A DNA stretch of 64,000 nucleotides from Polyangiaceae bacterium (GCA_019637295.1 JAHBVX010000003.1:310001-374000), one strand, 5' to 3'; counted from the first letter of the stretch, positions 43,692 through 53,301 are shown. Made by a program: numbers and translations. Notes: generated by a model not told the origin, from the letters alone.

Positions 43692-44501
43692 TCAGACGCC
43701 GAGCTCTGTCTCGGGGTCCTGCAGGACCTGGTGGAAGCGCTTCGCCATGCGGCCCGCCTGATAGCCGTCCAGGACCCGGTGGTCAAACGCTACTCCGAGC
43801 ACCAGCTTGCGCCTCACCTCCACCCGACCCTCGACCACGAAGGGCGCGGGATGGACGGCCCCGAGGGTGACCACCAGCGGGACCCGCCCCGGCGGAAACA
43901 GCGGCGCGAACCCGGTCGTCAGCCCGAACATGCCGACGTTCGTGATCATGCAGGACCCGAAGGCGTCGAACGGGATGCCCCACTTCGACAGATCGAGCCC
44001 GAAGTCGTAGCTGAGCCCCTCGCCCACGCGCATCGCCAGACCCGTCACCCAGGGCGGGAGGTTCGCCAGCTGCGCGGCGCTCTTCTGGGTGGGGTGGTCC
44101 TTTCGAGTGCGGATGCGCGTCGCCCGTTCGCCGAGCTCACGAGCGATGTCCACGACGGACTTCTCGTCCGCGCGTTCGACCTTGGCGCCCGCCAAGTTCT
44201 CCCCGTCCTCGAAGGCCACCTGGAAGAACACGTCCACGGTGTCCCTCACGAACAGCCGGCCGCGCCGGAGGATGGCGTTGACGTCGGGGCGCTCACGAAT
44301 CGCCAGAGCCACCGCCTTGCCCACCAGGTGAGTCAGCGTGACTCGCTCGCCGGTGAGCTCCCGCAGGCGGTCCAGATGCGCGAGCGCGGGCTCCGCATCC
44401 AAGTCCACGATCCCGTACACCGTGGGATCGCTCGGACGCGACCAGGCGTGCAGCGCGAGCTTGCGCCAGGAAGGTACGTTCGAGAGCGGACGGAAGGTCA
44501 C
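43692..44501 (-). CDS. 2-oxoacid dehydrogenase E2-type acyltransferase without lipoyl domain
   Basis: 269 residues consisting only of the catalytic E2 fold. It ends with GVAFDHRVLDGYQAGRM, the conserved His and DG active-site motif. Neither a lipoyl domain nor an E1/E3-binding domain is present, so it cannot work as a standard E2. Similar small proteins occur in several bacteria and have no proven function. GTG start at 44501 overlaps the lipoprotein stop. Confidence 0.82.
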   Translation of the reverse strand: MTFRPLSNVPSWRKLALHAWSRPSDPTVYGIVDLDAEPALAHLDRLRELTGERVTLTHLVGKAVALAIRERPDVNAILRRGRLFVRDTVDVFFQVAFEDGENLAGAKVERADEKSVVDIARELGERATRIRTRKDHPTQKSAAQLANLPPWVTGLAMRVGEGLSYDFGLDLSKWGIPFDAFGSCMITNVGMFGLTTGFAPLFPPGRVPLVVTLGAVHPAPFVVEGRVEVRRKLVLGVAFDHRVLDGYQAGRMAKRFHQVLQDPETELGV

Positions 44502-45037
44502 GGATCCAGAGCGAACCCCCGCTCCGACGCGGCCGCAAGGGCTTGGCGCAGCTCCCCTTCGGACACGACCCCGGCCCGACGCGTCGTCTCCGACCCGTCG
44601 CGGTCGAGCACGATGAGCGTCGGCACGCGATCGATGACGCCGAAGGGGCCCGACTCTCCGATGCCCTGGTCGGCCATCGCCACCGGGAACGAGAGCTCGA
44701 GCGCCGTGCGAAATGCCTCGGCCATCACGGCGTACTTGGGGGGCTCGAGCACGATGGCCGCGGCGTTCACCCGGGGCCTCTGCGAGCGCACCACCTGCTC
44801 GAGCCGCCGTACGAGGAGCTGAGAGGCCAGGTCATACGTCGTCACGAACACGATCGCCGTCGCGCGACCGCGCGTCGTCCGGCTCGACAGTTCCTCGCCG
44901 GTGGTCGTGGTGTAGACGAACGCCGCCGCGGAGGTGCGCCCGCCGAGGGGAGGCTCGGCGCCGCGCCGCGCAGGCTCGGCGCACGCGCTGAGTCCGAGCA
45001 GCGTCACGACGAGCAGCGAGCGACCGAGCGCGGCCAT
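44498..45037 (-). CDS. Thioredoxin-fold lipoprotein lacking CxxC
   Basis: 179 residues with a lipoprotein signal (LLGLSAC). The rest resembles TlpA/AhpC-type folds: AIVFVTTYDLASQLLVRRLEQVV where WCPPC would be, and GVIDRVPTLIVLDRDG, the cis-proline strand. The catalytic CxxC is missing, so it is not an ordinary disulfide reductase. Coupled by overlap to the E2-like gene. Confidence 0.72.
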   Translation of the reverse strand: MAALGRSLLVVTLLGLSACAEPARRGAEPPLGGRTSAAAFVYTTTTGEELSSRTTRGRATAIVFVTTYDLASQLLVRRLEQVVRSQRPRVNAAAIVLEPPKYAVMAEAFRTALELSFPVAMADQGIGESGPFGVIDRVPTLIVLDRDGSETTRRAGVVSEGELRQALAAASERGFALDP

Positions 45038-45053
45038 GGACGGGGGCGTAGCG

Positions 45054-45743
45054 TCAAGCCGGCGCCGGGTCGAACAGATCGGCAAACAGCGCGAGAACCT
45101 CGGGCAAAGCGCGGCCGCTACGCTGGTGCGCCAGGACGGCCAACGCGAGCTCGTCGACCAAGCCGCGGAGCGGGACCGCCTCGAGCGCCACGCCGAGCAC
45201 CTGGTCCCCGGGTTTGGGAGCCGCTCCGTCTTGGACGATCGGGTCGTGCCGCACCCAGGAGAATCCGGCCGAGGTGCGATAGCCGCAAGCCAGGACCTGC
45301 ACGAAGTCGAGATACAGCGGCCACACCACCGCGGCCACGTGCTCCCCGGAGGGCGCGCGCCCGGACAAGCCACGCGGCGCGCGCCTCGGCGTCGCGCGGA
45401 CGTCCGCCGGCCCCAAGGCCTCGGTGATTCGCGCCCGCCGCCCGGCGTCCGTCTCCACCGCGAGCAGCGGGGCGTACACGGCGATACGCGGGATGCCGAG
45501 CTCGGAGGCGTCCTGTTCGAGGGCGGTCAGCCACTGTTCTCGCCCTGGTGGATCGAGCTCCTTGTAGGCCATGGAGGCGGCGAGCGCCGCCTCCGCGTCC
45601 GTCGCGAGCGCGCCCAGCCACTCGCGCCACGCAGCGACGACGCGTGGGTCGCCCTCGGGCAATCGCGCCACGGGCAACGGGGTTCGCTCGGCTGGCGACG
45701 GCGCCGTCGAGGAATCGGCAGGCTGAGGTGGCACGCGGGTCAT
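45054..45743 (-). CDS. Conserved-looking protein of unknown function
   Basis: 229 residues. The N-terminal 40 are Pro/Ser-rich; the remainder is helical with motifs EWLGALATDAEAALAA, WLTALEQDASELGIPR and VVWPLYLDFVQVLACGY. No recognised domain, no signal peptide. It heads the minus-strand run that leads into the thioredoxin-fold lipoprotein after 16 bases. ATG at 45743 used; a TTG at 45770 is possible. Confidence 0.6.
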   Translation of the reverse strand: MTRVPPQPADSSTAPSPAERTPLPVARLPEGDPRVVAAWREWLGALATDAEAALAASMAYKELDPPGREQWLTALEQDASELGIPRIAVYAPLLAVETDAGRRARITEALGPADVRATPRRAPRGLSGRAPSGEHVAAVVWPLYLDFVQVLACGYRTSAGFSWVRHDPIVQDGAAPKPGDQVLGVALEAVPLRGLVDELALAVLAHQRSGRALPEVLALFADLFDPAPA

Positions 45744-45863
45744 GGTGCGCTCGCTACTCACCAGGTGCAAGGGCGAGCATCGTCAGCAGTAAGCGCGCAG
45801 AGCCGCGGCGTTGTCAACCGTGAGCGCGACATCCGTCACCCCGCAATTGTCGCGCGCGCGGAC

Positions 45864-46103
45864 TCACTCCGCCACAGGTGCGACAATGGCGCCAATGTCG
45901 TCCTCGAGATCCGCGAGCAGCTCGTCGAGCTCGCGCAATCGGCTCGCGTGCGCCGCGAGGATGAGCTCACCGCCGTGTTCCGCGAACAACGCCGCGACCC
46001 CCTCGCTGGCTTCGAGTATGCCCTTGACGAACACGACATCGCGCGCTTGCACTCGCACCTGCCGGTTGAGCAATCCCACGCCGAGGAGCGGAGCCGCAGG
46101 CAC
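45864..46103 (-). CDS. Small DUF4911-like protein
   Basis: 79 residues with the DUF4911 pattern: LNRQVRVQARDVVFVKGILEASEGVAA, then GGELILAA and RLRELDELLADLEDD. It starts with GTG at 46103. Function is unknown. Divergent from the propeller-like gene at 46214. Confidence 0.65.
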   Translation of the reverse strand: MPAAPLLGVGLLNRQVRVQARDVVFVKGILEASEGVAALFAEHGGELILAAHASRLRELDELLADLEDDIGAIVAPVAE

Positions 46104-46213
46104 GCGCGCTCTCTAGACCAGCGCGCCGGTTTCGGCAACAGCTGGGCAGCGACCCACGTGCATTCCACAAAGACGATTGAGGCCCGAGCCGCGGGACTCT
46201 ACGCTGCCCGTCC

Positions 46214-47596
46214 GTGACCGAGACCCCCGACGAAGAGCTCGACGACCTCGAGCAGCCACCCGACTCGCTCCCGCCCCCCGAGTCGGAGGAGGAGGGTGAA
46301 GGCCCCGACGATCCCGCGCTCTCGGCTCTCCCCGAGGCCTCCGGCGACGACGAGGACCTCGATGACTCGACGGCGGACGAGCTCGACGTCGGTACCGAGC
46401 TGGCGAAGCTCGGTGCCGGCGACGCCGACGAGCCCTCGGCGATCGGCTTCGATGTCGGCGAGCTGCTAGCCGTCATCCCCGACTCACCTGCCACGGAGGA
46501 CGGCGCCGAATGGGCAGGGAGCGCCGAGTCCTTCGGCATCGACGAGGAGCTGCCCGGGCTGGGCAGCGACGGCGACGCCGAGTCGGGGATGGACGAGCCG
46601 CTCGACACGCTCGTCGACGGCGAGCTGCCCGGGCTCGACGCGGACGAAGAGGGCGACTTCGAAGAGCCGCCGTGGCTCCTGCCGTCGGCCGCCGACGACG
46701 GTCCGCCGCCGCTGATCGCCGAGCCCTGGGCGCTCACGTCACGGTCGAGCGAGGTCCACGTCGCCATGGCGACCCTCGGCACGGGAATCGCCGCAGCGGG
46801 CGGCGCGCTCACCTTCTGGCCGACGCCCGACGCCCCTCGTCGGGTGACCCTACCCGAGCGCGCGACAACCCTGGTGGGCCTGGCCGATTCGGTGCTCGTG
46901 GCGACGGTGCGCGGGCGACTCCTTCGCGTTCGTCCCGACGGACGCATCGACTGCCTGTCGTCATTCGAGCACGCCCTGCCCCGGGACCTCTCGACGGCGC
47001 CGGTCGCCGTGAGCGGCGGCGTTGGCGGGGATCGGGTCACGTTCGTGCTCGACACGGGCCAGGTCGTCGAGAGCCGGGACGAGTGCTCGAGCTTCGCTCA
47101 TCTGACGTCGCTCCGTGGCGTTCGCGCCGTTACCAGCCACGCGCGGCACCTGCTCAGCGAGCGAGGGCTGTTCGACAGCACCCTCGGCTACGACGCCCGA
47201 CCGCTCGAGGTGCCGACCGCTCTGTCCCAGGCCGAACGCGTGGTGTTGGCATCCGAGGAGAATATCGTTGCGATTGGAGCCTTCGACGCCGGAGTCTGGC
47301 TCTCCACCGACGGCGGAGCCCACTTTCGGCGCGTGCCGCACACCTCCGCCGTCAGCGCGCTGCTCGTGGAAGACGGCGAGGTCTTCGCGGCGCTGACGGG
47401 CTCGGTCCGCGAGCGAGCCCGCCTGGTGCAGATCGAGCTCCCGAGCGCCGTCGCCACCGCCATCGCCGTGCTGCCGGCTACGGAGGCGGAGCCCGCGACG
47501 GTGTACTCGCTAGTGCTCGCCCCGCTCTTGGACCAACTCTGGGCGGCGTCGAGTGTCGGCGTCTTGGCCGTGACCCGCGGGCCGCGCGCGCAGTGA
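46214..47596 (+). CDS. Acidic protein with C-terminal beta-propeller-like domain
   Basis: 460 residues. The first 170 are rich in Asp, Glu and Pro and probably unstructured (several ELPGLxxD repeats). The rest is beta-rich with an Asp-box like STDGGAHF near residue 368, typical of BNR propeller blades. No signal peptide. Function unknown. GTG start at 46214. Confidence 0.65.
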   Translation: MTETPDEELDDLEQPPDSLPPPESEEEGEGPDDPALSALPEASGDDEDLDDSTADELDVGTELAKLGAGDADEPSAIGFDVGELLAVIPDSPATEDGAEWAGSAESFGIDEELPGLGSDGDAESGMDEPLDTLVDGELPGLDADEEGDFEEPPWLLPSAADDGPPPLIAEPWALTSRSSEVHVAMATLGTGIAAAGGALTFWPTPDAPRRVTLPERATTLVGLADSVLVATVRGRLLRVRPDGRIDCLSSFEHALPRDLSTAPVAVSGGVGGDRVTFVLDTGQVVESRDECSSFAHLTSLRGVRAVTSHARHLLSERGLFDSTLGYDARPLEVPTALSQAERVVLASEENIVAIGAFDAGVWLSTDGGAHFRRVPHTSAVSALLVEDGEVFAALTGSVRERARLVQIELPSAVATAIAVLPATEAEPATVYSLVLAPLLDQLWAASSVGVLAVTRGPRAQ

Positions 47597-47637
47597 AGTG
47601 CGTGGCACACGCTGCGCGCGTCGTGTAGCCTGAGGTC

Positions 47638-49869
47638 ATGATCAGGCGGATGCGCAGCACGCGGCTGGGCCTCGCTGGCGTCGCCGGGCTGCTCGGGCTC
47701 GGCTGCGCGCCGGCCGAGCCGGAGCCCGGGGGCGGCGACACCGGGGGCTGGGTGGCGCGCGCCGGTCACCACGGCAGCGCGCTAGCCGTGCTCGACGGCG
47801 CGAGCGCCATCGCCGCCGTGCTCGAGCTCGGACCGCTGACCGTCGAGCCGCCGGACGCCTCAGCCGTTCATCGGGTCGGGCTGCGCTACGACGCCACCGC
47901 CGGCGATCCCGAGCTCGAGATCTCGCTCGAGCAGTCCGGCACCTGGAGCGAGTGGGAGCGGGCGACGGTCACGTTTCACGAAGGCGGTTCCTTCAACGCG
48001 CACGTGCACTGGCCAGCACCGGGTGAGCGGGTCCGTCTGCGGGCGACGAACGCTGGCTCCAGACTGTCCTTCCTCGTGGTGGAGCTGTTCGACGCACCGC
48101 TGCAGACCGTGCCGGCGGCCGTGACCGAGCCCGAAGTGGGCTCGTCGTCCTTCGCGCTCGCACCAGCGTCCCTCGTGCGCCCCCGCAGCGACTGGGGCGC
48201 GACGGCGACCCCGGACTGCGGCACGCCTCACAACCCGGCCTACCTCACCATCCACCACACGGTGACACCCAACAACGACACCACCCCGCCGGCGCAGCGC
48301 ATCAAGGGCATCCAGAACTATCACATGAACAGCAACGGGTGGTGCGACATTGGCTACCACTTCTTGATCAGCCAAGACGGCGATCGCTGGCAGGGCTGGA
48401 AGACGGAAGAGCGCTCGGGGATCCACACCGCCAGCCACAACCTGCACAACGTGGGCATCTCGTTCTTGGGCAGCTACCACATCGCCGCGCCGCCCCAGGC
48501 GCAGGTGGATGGCGCCGCGCCGCTGGTGAAGTGGATGTCGGACACCTACTCGATCCCGCTCAATCGCACCCGCGTGCTGGGGCACGGCGAGTGGCCGGAC
48601 AACAGCACCTCGTGTCCCGGCAGCTTCCTGCTCTCGCGGCTCGACGAGATCATCGACAAGGCGCTCGCCGGCGACGCCGAGCAGCACATGGAAATCGGCG
48701 CGGGCTTCGTCACCATCGCGGGCCAGGAGCGAGACTTCGTCAAGGGCTCGAGCAGCGACGTCTTCGACGTGCTGGTCGGTCAGATCGTGGAGGGCGAGGT
48801 GCGGCTCCGCAACGGGTCTGGCCGCCCGGCCACGGACGACGTGCTCGTGGGCTACTTCGTCGAGGCTCCGTACCTCGCGCCGGTGTCGTACCGCATCGAG
48901 CACGACCTGCCCGCCAAGGACGGCGAGAGCTTCGTGCTCAGCCCGGCCGACTCGAGCGGCAAGAACCCCGACAAAGGGTCGTTGCCCAGCGAGGGCGTGC
49001 TGGACGTCGGGGTGCTCCAGCCCGGCGAGACGGTGCGTATCGTGTTCTCGCTGCGAGCGGAGCAGTACAGCTTCGGCTCGGCGGATCATCCGGATCTGCG
49101 CGCGTGGGTCAAGCACGTCGGCGGCTACTACGGCGAACAAGACGGCTGGGACGATCCGGTCGAGACCAACCACGCCGGCAAGATCTTGCAGTCACACGCT
49201 CAGCTCGACGTGTTCAGCGGACACGAGTGGCGCTTCGATGGTCCCGCGGGCGACGACGTCGAGGGCTGGCAGATCGGCAGTGACTTGTCGGATCTCGCGG
49301 TCAACCTCGTCGATCACGCCCTGGCCATGAAGTCCTCGGGCGGCGATCCCTCCGCCCTCAGCCCGCCCTACACACACATCGACGCCGGCATGTACAAGGA
49401 GGTGCGGCTCCGGGCGCGGCAGCACGGCGAGCCGCGGGCCGGCAAGCTCTACTTCCGTCGCGAGGGCGAGCAGTTCGCCGAGTCCCGCGCGGCCGGCTTC
49501 AGCACGATCGGTGGAGGCGCCTGGGAAGAGCTGGTCGTCGATCTCTCGACGCACGCCGAGTGGTCCGGCACCGTGGTCGGGCTAAGGCTCGATCCCTGGG
49601 AGGGCGGCAGCTACGACGGCGCGGCGGCGTGGTTCGACGTCGACTGGGTGCGCGCGGACGGCGCCGTGGGGGCCGGTGGCGGTGGGGGCTGGTCCGGCGG
49701 CGGAAACGTGGGCACCGGAGGCAAGGCCAGCGGCAAGCAAGGCAGCGCCGTCGACAGCGACGACAGCGGCTGTGGGTGCAGAGCCGCGCCCTCGGACTCC
49801 ACCGAGTCCCGCGCCGGGCCGTGGCTCGCGCTGCTGCTGTTGGCCGGGCTCCGACGCCGGCGGGGCTGA
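47638..49869 (+). CDS. Peptidoglycan amidase (Amidase_2/PGRP-like) with MYXO-CTERM-like tail
   Basis: 743 residues: a signal peptide (possibly lipoprotein, GLLGLGC), an N-terminal beta domain, then an amidase domain at about 180-340 with zinc ligands in LTIHHTV and GHGEWPDNSTSCPGSF, and later beta domains. The C-terminal end is SGCGCRAA, then a hydrophobic WLALLLLAGL and RRRRG, the MYXO-CTERM sorting pattern that anchors proteins to the cell surface. It likely cuts the bond between muramic acid and L-Ala, acting on its own wall or on prey walls. Confidence 0.88.
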   Translation: MIRRMRSTRLGLAGVAGLLGLGCAPAEPEPGGGDTGGWVARAGHHGSALAVLDGASAIAAVLELGPLTVEPPDASAVHRVGLRYDATAGDPELEISLEQSGTWSEWERATVTFHEGGSFNAHVHWPAPGERVRLRATNAGSRLSFLVVELFDAPLQTVPAAVTEPEVGSSSFALAPASLVRPRSDWGATATPDCGTPHNPAYLTIHHTVTPNNDTTPPAQRIKGIQNYHMNSNGWCDIGYHFLISQDGDRWQGWKTEERSGIHTASHNLHNVGISFLGSYHIAAPPQAQVDGAAPLVKWMSDTYSIPLNRTRVLGHGEWPDNSTSCPGSFLLSRLDEIIDKALAGDAEQHMEIGAGFVTIAGQERDFVKGSSSDVFDVLVGQIVEGEVRLRNGSGRPATDDVLVGYFVEAPYLAPVSYRIEHDLPAKDGESFVLSPADSSGKNPDKGSLPSEGVLDVGVLQPGETVRIVFSLRAEQYSFGSADHPDLRAWVKHVGGYYGEQDGWDDPVETNHAGKILQSHAQLDVFSGHEWRFDGPAGDDVEGWQIGSDLSDLAVNLVDHALAMKSSGGDPSALSPPYTHIDAGMYKEVRLRARQHGEPRAGKLYFRREGEQFAESRAAGFSTIGGGAWEELVVDLSTHAEWSGTVVGLRLDPWEGGSYDGAAAWFDVDWVRADGAVGAGGGGGWSGGGNVGTGGKASGKQGSAVDSDDSGCGCRAAPSDSTESRAGPWLALLLLAGLRRRRG

Positions 49870-49903
49870 GCGCCGAGACGTGGCGCCCGCTGCAAGCGCG
49901 TCT

Positions 49904-51805
49904 TCAGTTGATCTGCAGCTGCGGTCCGGCCACGCCGTTGTTGCCGGGACCGCCGGTGCCGCCGACGGGGTTGGTGCCGCCAGCGCCGCCGGTGCCGGCC
50001 GAGCCGGTGGTGCAGCTGTTGCCCTGGTAGGTCGTCTGCGACAGCGCCGTGCGCGCGAGGCACGCGCTCGGTCCGCCGCCGCCACCGCCGCCCGGGCCGC
50101 CCGCGCCGCCCGCGCCGCCCGGGCCGCCGTTGCCGCCCGGTCCGCTGTCGTCGGAGTGGGCGCCGGCCGGGCCACCGGAGCCCCCTTGCTGGCCGGAGGT
50201 GCCGTTGCCGCCGACGCCGCCGTTGCCGCCCTTACCCGTCTCGATCGTGTTGCCGCTGACGATCGCGGTGCCGCTGGCCACGAAGACCCCGAAGCTGCCG
50301 CCACCTCCCCCGCCGGCCGTGCCCGGGTTGCCGCCGAGGCCTCCGCAGCCGCCGCTGCCGCCGCCGCCACCAACATCAGGACAGCACGGGAAGGAGCCTG
50401 ACCCGCCGCCGCCGCCACCGCCACCGCTGCCGCCCGTACCCGGGGTGCCCGCTCCACCGGCTGCCCCCGACGAGGGCGCGTACGCGCCCCCGAGCGCTCC
50501 GCCGACGTTGGAGCCGCCGGTCCCGGCGCTGCCGGCGTTGCCTTGGGAGCCCCCGTTGCCACCGCTCGCGGCTGTGCCCGGATCGGGCAGAAGCGGCGTG
50601 CACCCATTCGGCCCAGCGCCGAGACCACCGGGCACGCCACCTCCGCCCGGATCCCCCTGGACGCCAGTAGCACCGCCGAGCGCGCCCTGTCCGCCCTTGC
50701 CACCCAGTCGAGTGCCCGAGCACACCGCCGCTCCCCCCAAGCCGCAGTTGCCCCCGTTTCCGCTGGCGCACGCCAGGCCACCACCGTACTCGCAACCGGC
50801 GCCGCCCGGGTTGCCCGTCGGAGCGACCGACACGGCGAGGGGCGTGCCGTCTGCCCCGGGGGTGCCGTCGGTACCGGCGGCGGCGTGGATGGTGTTGTAG
50901 CGCACGTACAGCGTGTTGCTGCCTTCGACCAGGCGCACGCCGTAGGTGCTCTGGCCCGCACCGCTCGGCGTGAGAGCGCGGATGGTCATGCCCTCCAGGT
51001 GCGTCTCTTGGTCCGCCTTGGGGACCAAGAACACCGTTCCGCTGGCCTCGACGGTCGTGGTCACGTTCGGGGAGCGCCGGAACTTGAAGTCGGCGTTGTT
51101 GTGATCGAACCCGCCATACACGCTGATGCCGCTCTCGACCGTCACGTTCTCGATGTACTTCTCACCCGAGACGCACACCGCCGGCACCGCGTTGCCCTTG
51201 GCATACAGGACCGCTGCGCCGATGGTCTGCAGCGGGTTCTGTCGGGTTCCGTCGCCCGTCGAGTCGTTACCCTGACTGGCCGAGACGTACACGCACTGCT
51301 CCACCAGCCCATCGCCACCGTCGCAGTTGTCGTCCTCGAAGTTCGGATCGATGGGGTCGGCGTTGCCCTTCTTCACGCACGCGTACTCGCAGCCACACAC
51401 GCCGGTCAGGGGGTTCTTGTCGACATCCCAGAAGTTCGTCGGACAGCCCGTCGCGCAGGGACCCGCGTCGCCGCCGCCCGAGCCGCCCGTGCCTGAGCCG
51501 CCCGTGCCCCCGAGCCCACCGCTGCCCCCGGTGCTCGCGTCCGCGCCGCCGTCCGCCCCGGCGGAGCCCGCAGAGCCGGCCATGCCGGCGCCGCCCGCGC
51601 TGCCGCCGGTCGCGCCGACCCCGCCGCTGCCCGCGCCGCCACCGCCCGTGCCTCCACCCCCTGTGCCCGCGCCGCCGTCCGTACCCGCGCCGCCGCCCTT
51701 CGCCCCCGTCCCCGTGTCGGCTTCGCCGCCTCCGGCGCAGCCCCAGGTCAACGCGATCACGGCGAGCAAACAAAGCCAAGCGGCCACAGCGGTCCGAGCC
51801 TTCAT
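49904..51805 (-). CDS. Glycine-rich surface lipoprotein with DUF1565 domain
   Basis: 633 residues. A lipoprotein signal (VIALTWGC) is followed by a Gly/Ser/Thr low-complexity region, then a DUF1565 beta-helix-like segment (about residues 165-290, with YVSASQGNDSTGDGTRQNPLQTI and YGGFDHNN), and a long tail of Gly-Gly-X repeats. The composition recalls mycobacterial PE_PGRS proteins but it is not related in the N-terminus. Probably a surface or exopolysaccharide-associated protein. The Gly tail gives long false frames on the other strand. Confidence 0.82.
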   Translation of the reverse strand: MKARTAVAAWLCLLAVIALTWGCAGGGEADTGTGAKGGGAGTDGGAGTGGGGTGGGGAGSGGVGATGGSAGGAGMAGSAGSAGADGGADASTGGSGGLGGTGGSGTGGSGGGDAGPCATGCPTNFWDVDKNPLTGVCGCEYACVKKGNADPIDPNFEDDNCDGGDGLVEQCVYVSASQGNDSTGDGTRQNPLQTIGAAVLYAKGNAVPAVCVSGEKYIENVTVESGISVYGGFDHNNADFKFRRSPNVTTTVEASGTVFLVPKADQETHLEGMTIRALTPSGAGQSTYGVRLVEGSNTLYVRYNTIHAAAGTDGTPGADGTPLAVSVAPTGNPGGAGCEYGGGLACASGNGGNCGLGGAAVCSGTRLGGKGGQGALGGATGVQGDPGGGGVPGGLGAGPNGCTPLLPDPGTAASGGNGGSQGNAGSAGTGGSNVGGALGGAYAPSSGAAGGAGTPGTGGSGGGGGGGGSGSFPCCPDVGGGGGSGGCGGLGGNPGTAGGGGGGSFGVFVASGTAIVSGNTIETGKGGNGGVGGNGTSGQQGGSGGPAGAHSDDSGPGGNGGPGGAGGAGGPGGGGGGGPSACLARTALSQTTYQGNSCTTGSAGTGGAGGTNPVGGTGGPGNNGVAGPQLQIN

Positions 51806-51959
51806 CCCCCGAGTGTGCCCTTGGATGGCCCTGCGCTCAAGGCGTGACTCGACCGCCGCCCCGCAGATGTAGCTCCGCCACCTACACTGACCCGGCCACC
51901 GGCTACCCACCTCCGGCGGATAATTGGCCGGCCGCCGCACCTCATGTTAGCCGCGAGCC

Positions 51960-53147
51960 ATGGCGGTCGTCGTTCAGAAATACGGTGGTTCCTCGGTCGC
52001 CGACATCGACAAGCTCGGACAAGTAGCCGACCAGGTGGTGGCCGCCCGCGCCGCGGGACACGACGTGGTCGTCGTGGTCAGCGCGATGGGCAAGACCACC
52101 GACAACCTGCTCGAGCTGGCCCGGCGAGCCGCGAGCGTCGGCGAAGCCTCCGAGACGGAGCCCGCCAAGCGCGAGCTCGACATGCTGGTCAGCACCGGGG
52201 AGAGGGTCAGCATGTCGCTCCTGTCCATCGCCATCCAGGCGCGTGGCCATGACGCGGTCAGCTTCACCGGTTCCCAGTCCGGCATCATCACCAACGATCG
52301 CCACTTCGACGCGCGCATCATCGAGGTCAAACCACACCGCATCGAAGACGAGCTCGCGCGCGGCCGCATCGTGATCGTCGCGGGCTACCAGGGCATGAGC
52401 TACAAGCGCGAGATCACGACGCTGGGGCGGGGGGGGAGCGACACGACAGCGGTCGCGCTGGCCGCAGCCCTCGGCGCCGAGCGCTGCGAGATCTACAGCG
52501 ACGTCGACGGCGTCTACAGCGCCGATCCGCGAGTCGTATCCGATGCTCGCCACCTTCCGGCGCTCGACTACGAGACCATGCAGGAGATGGCCGAGGTCGG
52601 CGCCAAGGTCCTCAACGCGCAAGCCGTCGAGTGGGCCCGGCGAAACCAGGTCACCATCGTGGCGCGGCGCACCGGGGATCGCTCCGCCACGGCGCGCGAG
52701 TCGCTCGTCAGCGGCGCCGGTGGGCAGGCCCTCGCCGTGGTGAGCCTCGAGCGGATAGCGGCGCTGCAGTCCAGCGCGGGCGAGCTCGGCAACGTGCTCG
52801 AGGTGACGCGAGCCCTGGGCCTGCCGCTGTGTGACGTCGTGGCCGGGACGGAGCTGTGGGCCTGGTGGTCGGTGGTCAACGTCCCGGGGTGGGGCGAAGC
52901 GCGCGGCAAGCTGGCCCGGGCCTTGGGCACGGGGTCCACCGTGCACGACGGCCTCGGCGCGGTCAGCCTGGTCGGGGTCGAGGCCGGCACGAGGCCCGAT
53001 CGCGTGCAGGGTCTGCTCGAAGCCGCCGGCGGCGCGCGGCGGGCGTTGTTCGTCCATCCCTTGCGCGCGACCGTGCTGCTCGAGTCGGCCGCGGTCGTGC
53101 CATGCGCACAGCGCCTTCACGCGCGCGTGATCGGCGGCGAGGCCTGA
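51960..53147 (+). CDS. lysC: Aspartate kinase
   Basis: 395 residues. N-terminal kinase domain with [42 protein letters not shown] and the [29 protein letters not shown] motif spread over positions 52425-52510; then ACT-type regulatory domains at about 270-395. It makes aspartyl phosphate for lysine, threonine and methionine synthesis. ACT domains suggest feedback control by an amino acid. Followed by strong hairpins. Confidence 0.95.
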   Translation: MAVVVQKYGGSSVADIDKLGQVADQVVAARAAGHDVVVVVSAMGKTTDNLLELARRAASVGEASETEPAKRELDMLVSTGERVSMSLLSIAIQARGHDAVSFTGSQSGIITNDRHFDARIIEVKPHRIEDELARGRIVIVAGYQGMSYKREITTLGRGGSDTTAVALAAALGAERCEIYSDVDGVYSADPRVVSDARHLPALDYETMQEMAEVGAKVLNAQAVEWARRNQVTIVARRTGDRSATARESLVSGAGGQALAVVSLERIAALQSSAGELGNVLEVTRALGLPLCDVVAGTELWAWWSVVNVPGWGEARGKLARALGTGSTVHDGLGAVSLVGVEAGTRPDRVQGLLEAAGGARRALFVHPLRATVLLESAAVVPCAQRLHARVIGGEA

Positions 53148-53156
53148 GTTCGTCTC

Positions 53157-53184
53157 AAGAGCTGTCGAAGAATCGACAGCTCTT
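53157..53184. terminator. Hairpin downstream of lysC
   Basis: A 12-base perfect stem aagagctgtcga/tcgacagctctt with loop agaa starts ten bases after the lysC stop and is followed by a weakly T-rich stretch. It probably ends transcription and also forms part of the repeat element below. Confidence 0.6.
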
Positions 53185-53297
53185 TCATTCTGTCGCCGGG
53201 GAGGCACGCGCCTCCCCGCCCCAACGAAGTGAATTCGTTGGGGCCCCACCCCACGCGGGCCGGCTTCGCCGGCATGAACTGGGTCAATTCTTGACAG
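53162..53297. repeat. MITE-like element with stacked hairpins between lysC and a TPR gene
   Basis: The 136-base element starts ctgtcgaagaat and ends attcttgacag, near-perfect terminal inverted repeats differing by a single base. Inside are several perfect palindromes: ggggaggc-acgc-gcctcccc (53198-53217), a ten-base stem at 53219-53243, and gccggc-ttc-gccggc (53259-53273); at the right end gtcaa-ttc-ttgac (53283-53295). There is no open reading frame. It lies between two convergent genes. Confidence 0.6.
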
Positions 53298-53301
53298 ACC
53301 T

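Noticed and set aside
50049-50900. A Pro-rich 283-residue frame opposite the Gly-rich lipoprotein
   Set aside because: Complement of GGN repeats; no start signal and no domain.
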